This document shows, in pieces, positions 1-9,664 of a stretch of DNA of 64,000 nt (within the stretch, counting starts at the first letter, position 1; every line of letters starts with the position of its first letter). The notes below the pieces were generated by a model. It was not told the DNA's origin. It saw only the letters and a program-made list of their open reading frames with translations, and did no database searches. A program made the translations under genes and the position numbers. Source of the stretch: CAXMMR01 sp963692975 (lineage in GTDB: Bacteria; Pseudomonadota; Alphaproteobacteria; Acetobacterales; Acetobacteraceae); assembly GCA_963692975.2 (NCBI GenBank), contig CAXMMR010000029.1:1-64000 (forward strand). The letters are read 5' to 3'.

Positions 1-307
1 TCGCGGAAACCGGCGACGGACCTCCGCGGCGAGGACGCGATCGAATGCGACACCGACCGGCCCCTACGCGATCCGGTTCCACCTGCACCCGCTGGCCGAG
101 CCGACGCTCGACGCGGATGCACAATCGGCCCTGATCCGGCTCGGCTCGGGCTCGCTCTGGCGCCTCCGCGCCGACGGCGCCCCGCTCGCGCTCGAGGACA
201 GCGTCTATGCCGGCACCGGCACGCGCCGGAAAACCCGCCAGATCGTCCTCGCGGCCGCTTCGGCGGCGGTGCCGCAGGTGCGCTGGGCGATCACGCGGGT
301 GGCGTAG
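1..307 (+). CDS. Heparinase II/III family protein, C-terminal fragment
   Basis: Only the 3' end of this gene is present; it continues off the left edge. The readable C-terminus (YAIRFHLHP near bases 65-95, then LEDSVYAGTG, QIVL and a final VRWAITRVA) matches the end of bacterial heparinase II/III-like proteins, which are polysaccharide lyases often found with exopolysaccharide genes. The first about 60 bases read sensibly in frame 1 (LRGEDAIECDTDRP) and the rest in frame 2, so there is an apparent one-base indel near base 62 at a C run. The stop is TAG at 305-307. Its neighbour downstream is a glycosyltransferase, consistent with a polysaccharide locus. The family call rests on a short C-terminal match and is moderately sure. 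Confidence 0.6.
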   Translation, partial: RGNRRRTSAARTRSNATPTGPYAIRFHLHPLAEPTLDADAQSALIRLGSGSLWRLRADGAPLALEDSVYAGTGTRRKTRQIVLAAASAAVPQVRWAITRVA

Positions 308-324
308 GGGGCGGGTGGGAAGGA

Positions 325-540
325 AGGCCAGGGGCTCTGCCCCTGGACCCCGGTCGGGGCCCCATCGCGCTTGCGCGACGGGCGCCCGTCAAGGCGGCGG
401 CCTTGACAATCCATTCAGTTAAGGAAAACCCCGGGCCGACACCATCGATGCCCGCACGCATGCGAAGCCCGGGGTTTTCCTTAACTGAGAGGGATCCAAG
501 GGCCGACGGGCCCTTGGCGGGTCCAGGGCAGAGCCCTGGC
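325..540. repeat. Intergenic palindrome mosaic with a 22-bp-armed inverted repeat
   Basis: The 265-base gap between the heparinase fragment and the glycosyltransferase holds nested palindromes and no gene. The largest is a perfect inverted repeat with 22-bp arms at 415-436 and 467-488 around a 30-base loop. Smaller hairpins flank it: CCAGGGGC-TCT-GCCCCTGG (328-346), CCAAGGGCC-N4-GGCCCTTGG (496-517) and CCAGGGC-AGA-GCCCTGG (523-539). The CCAGGG(G)C-type hairpin recurs at 22563-22581 and 44769-44786, so it is a dispersed family in this genome. It probably terminates the upstream transcript; whether it is also a mobile palindromic element cannot be judged from one window. Confidence 0.7.
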
Positions 541-572
541 CTTCCCTTCCCGTCCCGCCCCACCAGACCCCC

Positions 573-1707
573 ATGAAGATCCTCCAGATCACCAACGTCG
601 ACTTCTCGCTCGCGCAGTTCCTGTGGCCGTTGATGCGGCGGCTGCGGGCCGACGGGCATGAGGTGGTGGGCGCGTCCGCTTCGGGTGCGCTGCTCGACGG
701 GCCGCGTGCGGACGGGTTTCGCGTGCTCGAGCTGCCGCTCGTCCGGTCGGCGTCGCCCCGTGCCCAGTTCGCGGCCTATCGCGCGCTCCGCGGCGTGTTG
801 CGGCGCGAGCGCTTCGACATGGTGCATGCGCACATGCCGATCTCCGGGCTTTCTCGCCCGCCTCGCGGCGGCCGAGGCGCGGGTGCCGGTGGTGGCCTAC
901 ACGTGCCACGGCTTCCTGTTCAATCAGCCGGGTCCGTGGACGCGGCGGGCGCTGTCGCTCGCGATGGAGTGGATCGCGGGCAAGGTCACGGACCGGTTCC
1001 TGACCGTGTCGGCGGACGAGGCCCGCGACGCGCGCCGGCTGCTGATCCACCGCCGCGCGTCGGCCTGCGGCAACGGTCGCGATCCGGCGCTTTTCCACCC
1101 CGATCCCGTGGCGCGGGCGCGGGTGAGGGCGGGGTTCGGCGTGCCGGCGGACCGTGTCGTGGTGATCGTCGTCTCGCGCCTGGTGCGCCACAAGGGTCAC
1201 CCCGAGCTGCTCCGCGCGATGCGTGACGTGCCGGAGGCCGAGCTCTGGGTGGTGGGCGAGCGGCTCGCGTCGGATCACGGTCCGTCGCTCGAGCCGGATT
1301 TCGCGTCTTGCGGGCTCGCTTCGAGGCTGCGCCGGCTGGGCTATCGCACCGACGTCGCCGAGCTGCTGGCGGCCGCCGACATCTTCGCGCTGCCGAGCCA
1401 TTTCGAGGGGCTGCCGATGTCGGTGATCGAGGCGATGCTGTGCGGCCTGCCGGTGGTCGCGACCGCGATCAGGGGGCCGCGCGAGCAGGTGGTCGACGGC
1501 GAGACCGGTCTGCTGGTGCCGCCCGCCGATCCGGCGTCGCTGGCGTCGGCGCTGGCGCGCCTGGCCGGCGATCCCGCGCTCCGTGCCCGCATGGGCGAGG
1601 CGGGCCGCGTCCGGGCGTGCGGCCGCTTCTCGGAGGCCGCCGTGCTCGACCGCACCGTGGCATTGCTGTTCGGCGCGCCGGGCGACCCGGCGGCGGCGCG
1701 CCGGTGA
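573..1707 (+). CDS. Glycosyltransferase family 4 protein (one apparent frameshift)
   Basis: This is a GT-B fold glycosyltransferase of about 377 residues, cytoplasmic or membrane-associated, likely adding a sugar to a surface or exopolysaccharide. The N-terminus (MKILQITNVDFSLAQFLWPL) and the later segments AYTCHGFLFNQPG, FLTVSADEA, VVIVVSRLVRHKGH (acceptor to donor domain transition), IFALPSHFEGLPMSVIEAM (nucleotide-sugar site with the EX7E-type glutamates) and ETGLLVPPADPASLA are all present. The reading frame changes once near 848-852 (PISG then FLARLAAAE), consistent with one extra base. The start ATG at 573 follows a CCCCACCAGACCCC leader without a clear Shine-Dalgarno. The stop is at 1705. 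The specific sugar and acceptor are unknown. Confidence 0.8.
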
Positions 1708-1751
1708 TCCGCCGGTCCCCGTCGGCAACGAGGGCGGCGTCGCCACCGCCG

Positions 1752-1790
1752 GTCGCGGTCGTCGCGGTCGTCGCGGTCGTCGCGGTCGCG
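1752..1790. repeat. 9-bp tandem repeat (GTCGTCGCG)
   Basis: Within the 267-base gap 1708-1974, which shows no convincing gene, the unit GTCGTCGCG is repeated three times with partial copies on each side. The whole gap is open in several frames because of its GC content (one frame reads VAVVAVVAVV), but no conserved protein is recognisable. This is probably simple-sequence expansion. Confidence 0.7.
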
Positions 1791-1974
1791 CGGGCGCGGC
1801 GGGTGCGCGGGCCGGTTCGGGCCGCGAGACTGACGCCGCGCGCGCTCGCGTCCCGAACGCGCGCGTGCGCCCGCTGGCCTCGTGCGTCGCGATCCGCTCG
1901 CGCCGCTCGGCCCCTGGCCGGCGGTGGCGACGGGCTCCTGGCGCTCGGCGCGCCGTTCGTGCAGACCTCACGCG

Positions 1975-3015
1975 ATGACCGATCAGGCTCTCGACCGGAT
2001 CCGGCGGCTGCTGCTCGGCCTCGCGCTCCTCGTCATCGTCGTCCTCCTGCTGCGCGAACTCGCCGACGTGGCGCTGCTGGTGTTCGCGGCGATCCTCATC
2101 GCCGACGTGCTGCACGGAGGAGCCGAGCGGCTGGGCCGGGGGCTGCGACTGCCGACCGGCGCGGCGCTCCTGCTGATCCTCGTGGCCGGGATCGGCACGT
2201 TGGGCTGCGCGATCTGGTTTCGCGGGCCGGTGATCTCGACCGAGGTCGTCGGCCTCGCCGGCCAGGTCAGCGTGGAGGCCGGGCGCCTGCGCCAGGCGCT
2301 GGCCGACGCGCCCTGGGCGCAGCACGCCATCGCCCGGGTGCAGGCCTATCTGGCGGGCGGTCATGTCGCCGGCATGGTCTCGGGGATCGCGACCGGCACG
2401 CTCGGCGTGCTGGGCTCGTTCGTCGTGATGGTGGCCGCGGCGCTCTACTTCGCCGCGTCGCCCGGCCTCTACGTGCGCGGTGCCCTGATGCTGCTGCCGA
2501 TCGATCGCCGGCCCCCGCGGCCGCGAGATCCTGCTCGCCCTCGGCCATACGCTGCGCTGGTGGTTCGTCGGTCAGTCGGTGGACATGCTGGCGGTCGGGA
2601 CGCTGACGACGATCGGGCTCGAGCTGCTCGGCATCCCGCTCGCGTTCACGCTCGGCCTGATCGCGGGCGCTGTTCAATTTCGTGCCCTATATCGGCGCGC
2701 TCGCCGGCGCCGTGCCGGCGGTGCTGGTCGGCCTCGGTGTCGGACCGCGCGCGGCGCTCTCGGTTGCGATCCTGTTCGTCCTGGTGCAGTCGCTGGAAGG
2801 CTACGTGATCGCGCCGCTGATCCAGCGCCGCACGGTCGAGCTGCCGCCGGTGCTGACGATCTTCTCGCAGACCGTGCTCGGCACCCTGTTCGGCCCGCTC
2901 GGCCTGATCCTCGCGACCCCCGCTCACCGCCGCCGGCATGGTGCTGGTGCGCATGATCTACATCGAGGACGTGCTCGGCGATCACGCGACGGAACCGGAG
3001 CCGCACCGGAGGTAA
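1975..3015 (+). CDS. AI-2E family transporter (three apparent frameshifts)
   Basis: This is a polytopic inner-membrane protein of about 345 residues in the AI-2 exporter/TqsA-like superfamily (PF01594). Members export small molecules; the substrate here is unknown. Visible features are an N-terminal hydrophobic pair (LLLGLALLVIVVLLLRELADVALLVFAAILIADVL), the amphipathic middle, the pair around LGVLGSFVVMVAAALYFAASPGLY, and the diagnostic C-terminal segments LFNFVPYIGALAGAVPAVLVGL, LEGYVIAPLIQ and LGTLFGPLGLILATP. The frame changes near 2516 (a C run), near 2672 (GLIAG to LFNFVPY) and near 2922, each equivalent to one added base, so the protein is probably intact in the organism. The start is ATG 1975 (MTDQALDRIRRLL) and the stop TAA 3013. 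Confidence 0.8.
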
Positions 3016-3032
3016 CGAGAGGGCGTCGCACC

Positions 3033-3052
3033 CGAACGGACATGTCCGTTCG
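3033..3052. terminator. Perfect 20-bp palindrome between convergent genes
   Basis: CGAACGGACATGTCCGTTCG is a perfect palindrome lying in the 50 bases between the ends of the AI-2E transporter (plus strand) and the membrane protein gene (minus strand). As RNA it folds into an 8-bp stem with a CATG loop on either strand, so a shared bidirectional terminator is the simplest role, although no U tract follows. A protein-binding dyad is the alternative. Confidence 0.5.
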
Positions 3053-3065
3053 CCCGGATGATGCT

Positions 3066-4968
3066 CTAACGGCGATCGTCGCGGCCCCGGCGCGGCGCCG
3101 CATACCAGCCGGGTGCCAGCACGACGAAGCCGTCGATCGCCGCCAGCAGGTCTCGCCCGGCGACGGCGCGCCGCGCGGCGGCGGCCAGGCTGGCCGGCGG
3201 CAGGACGTAGAGGGCGTCAGGGTCCAGGCGGTCCGGCAGCCTGTCATGGACGGATCCGACGCCGCTCCAGAGAAGGTCGCTCCAGTCGACGAGGTGGGTG
3301 CCGCGCGAAGCTGGCCCGGCGGCCGCGAGATAGGCCGCGCCGATCAGTCTCTGCGCCGAGCTGCCGATGTGGACGAGCGTTCCGTAGCGGCGCGCGGCCC
3401 GTGCCCAGAAGGGATCGTGCAGGACGAGGGGCGGACCCAACGCGCCGGTGCAGAGATTGGCCGGTGGCGCTCCGGCGGCGCCGTCGTTGCTCTCGATCGA
3501 TCGGCAATCGGTGACCTTGGGGCTGAGGCCGACCTCGCCGAGTTTCGGGTAGTAGGGATATCCCCGCGGACAGCACGCGGATCGGACCGGCATGGGTCCG
3601 GACCAGCCGCGTGACGCGATCGTACAATCCGTATCCGCGGGCTTCCAGGACCGTGCTGCCGACGTCCACGACCTGCAGACCGCGGCTGTCGCGGAAGAGC
3701 GGCACGAGGTAGGACACCGGCGCCCGGAATGTCAGGACGAGCAGCGTGTTCGCCGGGAGGCTGCCCGCGTTCGCCGCCAGCACGGTCGGACCGAAGGCGA
3801 CCCGCCTCGTCGCCGGATAGCGCGTGTCGCACAGGATGACGGTCGTCGCCAGAGCCACGAGGAGCGTCCCGGCCCGCGTCGACGGCGCGGCGAGCCGTGC
3901 CAGCAGCATCGGCGTCATCAGGCCCGCGACGTTCTCGAGGATGACGGCGTAGCGAAGGATCGAGCTGGTCGTGAGCCAGGCGAGGTAGCCGATGGCGAGG
4001 AACACCAGCATCGCCCGCGCGGGCGCGCCGCGCGGCGGCCTCAGCGCGAAGGGAAGCAGGCAGAGGGCGACCGCCAGTCTCGGGTCGCGGAGCGGGAACT
4101 CGCTGACGCGCGCGGCAGGGTGGAACGCCCAGAACAGCGGGTAGAACACCCATTGCGCGGCGCCGTGCGGGAGGAACCGGCCGTCGGTGAAGCTGACGGG
4201 CGGGTAGAGGGCGGAGCGGAACACGCCGTTGAACATCGGGAACGTCGGGCTGCCGAACCGGACGGAGAGGGTGGCGGCCCACCAGCCATCGGCCGCCGCG
4301 AACCCGCCCAGCCAGCCGCACGAGAACAGGATGCCGGCCCGCAGCACGTGCGATCGGGAGGCGCGATGGTGCAGCGTCACCGCCATCAGCAGCGCTGCCG
4401 GGGCGTAGGTCGCCGAGGTCAGCTTGAGCGCCGCCGCCAGGCCGAACAGCAGACCTCCGGCGGCGGTCCTCGGAAGGCTCGTGCCGTTCAGCAGCACCAG
4501 CAATCCCGCGAGCATCACGACGCCCGTCTGCAGGTCCTCGGTGGTCGTGCCGATCTCGGAAACGGTCGCGGCGCCCGTCACGCTCAGGGCGAACGCGGCG
4601 AGCGCGAGGCCGCGATCCGCGTAAAGCAGCAGGCTCAACCTCGCCGACAGGAACAGCCAGGTGCCGAACCACAAGCCCGTCGCGGCGGCGAGCACGCGCG
4701 GCGCCGCCTTGAGAGGCCCGAGGGCGAGGCCGGCGTAAAGCGCATCCAGCAGCGGGTTCAGGTCGCTCTGCAAGCCGGTCGGCAGCAGGTCGCGCTCGAA
4801 ACGGCCGTGCAGGAACGCGGCGCCGTTGTAGAGGTGGTAGTCGAGCAGGTCCCAGTTCGCGTCCTGTCCGGAGCGCAGGGACAGGATCGCGCCGGCCGCG
4901 AGGCACAGCGCCAAGCCGATCAGGTGCAGGAGGCGCCGGTGACCGGCGAGGGATGGTCGTGCGCGCAT
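3066..4968 (-). CDS. GT-C-like integral membrane protein of unknown function (one frameshift)
   Basis: This is a roughly 634-residue multi-pass membrane protein. After the first membrane segment (LIGLALCLAAGAIL) comes NWDLLDYHLYNGAAFLHGR, with acidic residues in the first periplasmic loop as in GT-C glycosyltransferases (PMT/ArnT type), then GLQSDLNPLLDALYAG and about ten further hydrophobic segments. The C-terminal soluble part reads correctly only after a frame change near 3555-3560 (joining ...PIRVLS to YPYYPKLGEVGLSPKVTDC); it contains WSDLLWSGVGSVHDRLPDRL and ends before 3066. The start ATG (complement of 4966-4968) follows a hydrophilic MRARPSLAGHRR, good for positive-inside topology. 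Family membership is by topology and the acidic first loop only, so the enzymatic role is inference. Confidence 0.65.
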
Positions 4969-5134
4969 GGCTCCGATCGTCTCGGCGAGGGCGGATCGAC
5001 GTGACGCGGTGACGTCGATCGTCGGGGGTCAGGCGAACGGGCCTGCCGCGCGCGGGCCTCGTCGCGCCACGAGGGAGAGGTGTCGACCGCGTCGATCCTG
5101 GTCGATACGCGGGGCGCGCCTCCGGCAGCCGCGA

Positions 5135-6130
5135 TCAGGGGCGGCGCACGGCGGCGCCCACCGCGCGGATGGCCGACGGATCGCCGGCGAGTGCCGCGGC
5201 GGCGAGGCGCGCCCGCACCGGGTCGGCGAGGCCGAGACGCGCCACCAGCGCGCGGAAACCGGCGTCCGGCGGCTCGGCCTCGGCGGTGCCGCCGTCGCCG
5301 TCGGTGAGGCCGGACGCGATGTCGCGCTCGTAGTGGGCGCCCTGGTGGTAGAGCGTCATCGCGGCGAAGAACTGCGTCCGCGCGGCCTGTGCCTCGAGGG
5401 CCAGCACCGGCATCGGCGCATCGGGCCGGACCGCCTCGAACGTTCGCACCACGGCGGCGTTCGCCGACCGGGCCGGGCTCGGCCCGAGGAACACGAGCCG
5501 GCCCCAGTGCCGCGACGCCGGATCGGCGAGCGCGCGCTCGTTGGCGTCGCCCGCCCAGTTCGCGAAGGGGTCGCCCGCCTCGACGTAGGAGGTGAAGTCG
5601 CGCGCGCCCGGCAGCGCCGCCGCCGGCAGACCGGCGAGGCCGGCGCCGGCGAAACTCGCGCCGCCGAGGCCGGTGCGGCTCGCGACGTCCTCGGCCAGCA
5701 CGCCGCCGAGCGACAGGCCGGTCACGCCGACGCGGTCGGCGCCGATGCCGATCGAGGCCGCGGCCGCGAGCACCGTGCGCGCGAACGCGCGCGCGTCGGC
5801 GAACGCCGCGATCGTGCCGGGCGGCACGCCCGCCATGGCCTGCATGTCGACCGCGGTCTGGGCGCCGTCGGTGGTCGGCGCGTAGGCGATGACCACGAAG
5901 CGATCGGGCGCGAGAAAGGCGCGGCCGACCGCGCCCGACGGCTTGTCGAGCACCAGCGGCGCGCCGCCGGGATGGCCGAACGGGGTCATGCGCGCGGCAT
6001 AGGCTGGGTTCAGATCGCCGGTGAGCGCGTCGGCCGCGGCCTCGAGCAGCGCGAGCGGCGGGCCGTCGGCTGCGCGCGCGGGCGCGGCGGCGACGGTCGC
6101 GACCAGGAGCAGGGCGGCAAGATGTCGCAC
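5135..6130 (-). CDS. Secreted alpha/beta-hydrolase-fold protein
   Basis: From the GTG at 6130 the protein is about 331 residues with a clean Sec signal (VRHLAALLLVATVAAAPARA followed by ADG). A nucleophile-elbow-like GLSLGG occurs about 120 residues in (RVGVTGLSLGGVLAEDVASR), and GDPFANWAGD and LVFLGPSPARS follow in lipase-like order, suggesting an alpha/beta hydrolase of the poorly characterised extracellular esterase or lipase kind. GTG 6145 (VHGRRVRHL...) is an alternative start; the frame is open further upstream but that part is low-complexity. The catalytic acid and histidine are not assigned. Substrate unknown. Confidence 0.6.
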   Translation of the reverse strand: MRHLAALLLVATVAAAPARAADGPPLALLEAAADALTGDLNPAYAARMTPFGHPGGAPLVLDKPSGAVGRAFLAPDRFVVIAYAPTTDGAQTAVDMQAMAGVPPGTIAAFADARAFARTVLAAAASIGIGADRVGVTGLSLGGVLAEDVASRTGLGGASFAGAGLAGLPAAALPGARDFTSYVEAGDPFANWAGDANERALADPASRHWGRLVFLGPSPARSANAAVVRTFEAVRPDAPMPVLALEAQAARTQFFAAMTLYHQGAHYERDIASGLTDGDGGTAEAEPPDAGFRALVARLGLADPVRARLAAAALAGDPSAIRAVGAAVRRP

Positions 6131-6533
6131 GCGGCGACCGTGCACCGTGCCGCGCCGATAGGCCAGGGCGGCACCGGTTCGGCGCGCCGGGGGACGCTCG
6201 CGATCGCGCGGCCGCATCGGCCGGGCTGCCGTCGCCGGCCGACGGGTGCTCCGAGGCCGCCGAGGCCGATCCTGCGGCAGGGCGCCGCCGTCGCGGGCGC
6301 TGGTGCGCGGCGCGCATCGCAAGCGACATCGCGCGCGCCCCGCGGCGCACGCCGGACGCGGCCCCGATCCCGGGCATCGTCCCCGGCCGCCGCATCGCCG
6401 TCCGCCTGCCCGAGGCGACCGCGCGCGCGGCGCGCGCGCGGTCACGTCGGCGGGCGCGGCTCTCGTTCACGAGACGGGGACCGGAGGCGCCGCCCATTGC
6501 CTCGCCGGCGACGTTCGGCGTAAGCGCGCCGCC
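6131..6533. other. Gene-free GC-rich intergenic region between divergent genes
   Basis: About 400 bases between the secreted hydrolase (minus) and purH (plus) contain no recognisable gene. It is extremely GC-rich, with an alternating GCGCGC tract around 6418-6440. Promoters for both neighbours must lie here but no convincing -35/-10 pair stands out, and no PurR-like palindrome was seen. Confidence 0.5.
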
Positions 6534-8126
6534 ATGACTGACCTCGTCCCGATCCGGCGCGCGCTCCTTTCGGTCAGCGACAAGCGCGGCCTGGTCGCGC
6601 TCGCGCACGCGCTGCTGGCGCACGGGGCGACGCTGATCTCGACCGGCGGCTCGGCCACCGCCCTGCGCGACGCCGGTCTCGCGGTCACCGACGTGTCGGA
6701 GGTCACCGGATTTCCCGAGATCCTCGACGGGCGCGTGAAGACGCTGCTGCCGGCGATCCATGGCGGTATCCTCGCGCGCCGCGACGACCCGTCGCACCTG
6801 TCGGCGCTCGAGGCGCACGGCATCGCGCCGATCGACCTCGTGGTGGTGAACCTTTACCCGTTCGAGGCGACCGTCGCCGCCGGCAGGCCCGACGCCGCCT
6901 GCATCGAGCACATCGATATCGGCGGCCCGGCGCTGATCCGCGCCGCGGCGAAGAACCACGCGCACGTCGCCGTGCTCACCGCGCCGGAGCAGTACGAGGC
7001 GTTCGCCGCCGAGCTCGCCGACGCGCACGGCACGCGTCTCGCGACCAGGCGCCGCCTCGCCGCCGAGGCCTATGCGGCGACCGCCCGCCTACGATGCCGC
7101 GATCGCCGGCTGGTTCGCGCCGAAGGTCGCCGCCGGGCCGGAGGATGTGCCGTCGCGCGTGCTGTTCGGCGGCCGGCTCAAGGAGGTCCTCCGCTACGGC
7201 GAGAACCCGCACCAGCGCGCGGCCTTCTATGTCGGCGGCCCGACGCGGCCCGGTGTCGCGACCGCGACGCAGCTGCAGGGCAAGTCGCTGTCCTACAACA
7301 ACCTCAACGACACCGACGCCGCGTTCGAGGCGGTCGCCGAGTTCGACGCGCCCGCCTGCGTCATCGTCAAGCACGCGAACCCGTGCGGCGTCGCCGTCGC
7401 CGCGACGCCGCACGAGGCCTGGCGGCTCGCGCTGCGCGCCGATCCGGTGTCGGCGTTCGGCGGCATCGTGGCGCTCAACCGGCCGCTCGACCGCGGAGAC
7501 CGCCGACGCGATCGGCGGCATCTTCACCGAGGTGATCGTGGCCCCCGACGCGACCGCGGACGCCCCGCGCGGCGCTCGGGGAAGCGGAAGAACCTCCGGC
7601 TCCTGGTCACCGGCGCGCTACCCGATCCGCTGGCGCCCGGCGAGGTCGTGCGCTCGGTCGCCGGCGGCTTCCTCGTCCAGGGGCGCGACACCGGCCGGCT
7701 CACGGCGGCCGATCTCCGCGTGGTGACGCGCCGCGCGCCCGACGCGCGCGAGATCGCCGACCTCGTGTTCGCGTTCCGCGTCGCCAAGCACGTGAAGTCG
7801 AACGCCATCGTATACGCGCGCGACGGGGCCACGATCGGCATCGGCGCCGGCCAGATGAGGCCGGCTCGACAGCGCGCGCATCGCGGCGAGCAAGGGTCGC
7901 GACGCGGCGCGCGCGCGGCCGGCGCGGAGACCCTGCTCGCCGGCAGCGTCGCGGCGTCGGACGCGTTCTTCCCGTTCGCCGACGGGCTCGAGGAGATCGT
8001 CGCCGCCGGCGCCGCGCGCGGGTGATCCAGCCGGGCGGCTCGGTCCGCGACGCCGAGGTGATCGAGGCGGCCGACGCGGCGGGGCTCGCGATGGTGTTCA
8101 CCGGCATGCGGCATTTCCGGCACTGA
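6534..8126 (+). CDS. purH: Bifunctional AICAR transformylase/IMP cyclohydrolase (multiple apparent frameshifts)
   Basis: PurH catalyses the last two steps of de novo IMP synthesis. The N-terminal cyclohydrolase domain begins RRALLSVSDKRGLVALAHAL, with LISTGGSATALRDAG and IHGGILARR. The C-terminal transformylase domain shows LRYGENPHQRAAFY, LSYNNLNDTDAAFE, VIVKHANPCGVA with the catalytic Lys-His, ADPVSAFGGIVALNR and NAIVYARDGATIGIGAGQM, and the gene ends GLAMVFTGMRHFRH. Full length is about 530 residues, normal for the family. The frame changes near 7083, 7493, 7570, 7858, 7910 and 8020, in both directions. An essential single-copy gene with six compensating shifts is best explained by sequencing error, not decay. 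Start ATG 6534, stop TGA 8124. Confidence 0.9.
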
Positions 8127-8270
8127 GGCGGTCGGGCGCGCGCGCCGCGTCCGGATCTCGCCGGACGACCGCCGCCTGGCCGGCAGATCGCGCCGGGGGC
8201 TCGTCGCGTTCGCGGCGACCCCCGCCGCGAGCGCTTCACATTCGCCGCCGCCGATGCCACCAAGGGCGTC

Positions 8271-8899
8271 ATGCTTCGGCGCCGCATCCTCCTCCTCATG
8301 GCCGCGTCCGGCCTCGCCGCGAGTCCGGACCTCGCGCGCGCCGACGCGGTCGCGGCGGCGCTGACGCCGGCCGAGCAGGGCTGGATCGCGCGGATCGAGG
8401 CGACCCTCAACGCGCTCACCACGTTAAAGGCGCGCTTCCTGCAGATCGACGCGCAGGGCCGCACCACCGGCGGCACCGCCTGGCTCGATCGGCCCGGCCG
8501 GATGCGCTTCGAATACGCCAAGCCGAGCGGCCTGCTGCTGGTCGCCGACGGCGCCGACGTGATCTTCCACGACCCCAAGCTCGACCAGACCACGCGGATC
8601 CCGCTCGGCCGCACGCCGCTCGGCCTGCTGCTCGCGCCGCACATCGCGCTCTCGGGCGACGTCACGGTCACCGCCTTCACGACGGGCGCGGGGTCGGTGG
8701 CGGCGACGCTCGAACGGACCGCGGCGGCGGGCGACGGCAGCCTCACGCTGGTGTTCTCGACCGCGCCGTTCGCGCTCCCGCTCCTGGTCGGTGGTCGACG
8801 CGCAGGGCCGCGAAACGCGTGTCGACCTCTACGACGTTGGTGCTCGGCGGCGACTTCCCGCCGAGCCTGTTCACCTTCAAAGACGACAGCAACGGGTGA
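8271..8899 (+). CDS. lolA: Outer-membrane lipoprotein carrier LolA (two apparent frameshifts)
   Basis: This is the periplasmic chaperone that takes lipoproteins from LolCDE to the outer membrane. It has a signal peptide (MLRRRILLLMAASGLAASPDLARADA), then the LolA domain: LNALTTLKARFLQIDAQGRTTGGTAWLDRPGRMRFEYAKPSG (an unclosed beta-barrel start in most members), LLLVADGADVIFHD and TPLGLLLAP. The C-terminus VVDAQGRETRVDLYD then VVLGGDFPPSLFTFKDDSNG requires frame changes near 8785 and 8838, giving a normal length of about 209 residues. The stop TGA at 8897 overlaps a possible GTG start of the next gene. Confidence 0.85.
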
Positions 8900-9664
8900 C
8901 CGCGCGACCTTGAAGCCCCCTCGTCGGAATCACGTGCTGCAACAAGGCGGTCGGCGAGTACGCCACCCGCAACCACGCCGCGGTCCGACGCCTACGTGCG
9001 CGCGACCGACAGGGTGGTCGGCGCCGCACCCGTGCTGGTGCCCGCGAACGGCGAGCGGGCCGACATCGAGACGCTGGTCGCCAAGCTCGACGGCCTGATC
9101 CTGACCGGCAGCCGCTCGAACGTCGATCCGTCGCTGTATGGCGGTCCCGCCCATCCGGCCGGCACGCCGGTCGATCCGAAGCGCGACGCCGTCACGATGG
9201 CGCTGATCCGGGCCGCGATCGCCCACCGACTGCCGGTGCTCGCGATCTGCCGCGGGTTCCAGGAGCTGAACGTCGCCCTCGGCGGCACGCTGCACCAGCG
9301 GCTGCAGGACCTGCCGGGGCGGCTCGACCATTCCGCGCCGCGCAGCCCGGACGCCGCCGTGCGGGTCGCCAAGAGACACTCGGTCACGCTCGCGCCGGGG
9401 GGGCACGCTGCGACGCCTGCTCGCGCCGCGGGACACCGTGATGGTCAACTCGCTGCACAACGAGGGCGTCGATCGCCTGGCGCCCGGGCTTTCGATCGAG
9501 GCCACCGCGCCGGACGGCACGGTCGAGGCGGTGCGCGTGACGGAGGCGCCTGGCTGGACGCTCGGTCTTCAATGGCATCCGGAGAGCGATGCCGAGATCG
9601 ATGCGGCCTCGCGCGCGATCTTCTCCGCCTTCGGCGAGGCCGTGCGGTCCCGCGTGGCGGCTGA
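8896..9664 (+). CDS. Peptidase C26 / gamma-glutamyl-GABA hydrolase-like class I amidotransferase (frameshifted)
   Basis: The protein resembles PuuD-type gamma-glutamyl hydrolases. Conserved landmarks are LVGITCCNKAVGEYATRNHA at the N-terminus, DGLILTGSRSNVDPSLYGG, the nucleophile elbow VLAICRGFQELNVALGGTLHQ (Cys in ICRG), MVNSLHNEGVDRLAPGL, and GLQWHPESDAEID with the catalytic His-Pro-Glu. At least three frame changes are needed (near 8917, 8970 and 9405). The start is uncertain: GTG 8896 would overlap the lolA stop, TTG 8910 is an alternative. In the frame carrying WHPE there is no stop, and the sequence runs straight into the DedA protein; the TGA at 9662 lies in the frame of the N-terminal half. 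Physiological substrate unknown. Confidence 0.7.

Noticed and set aside
1752..1790. Possible CRISPR array
   Set aside because: Nine-base contiguous units without spacers; no cas genes in the window.
589..2364. A long minus-strand open frame over the glycosyltransferase and AI-2E genes
   Set aside because: Antisense shadow; low-complexity Arg/Ala/Pro content and no start or motif support.
6534..8126. Programmed ribosomal frameshifting as an explanation for purH
   Set aside because: Shifts occur at six places in both directions with no slippery heptamers, and many neighbouring genes show the same pattern; sequence error is simpler.
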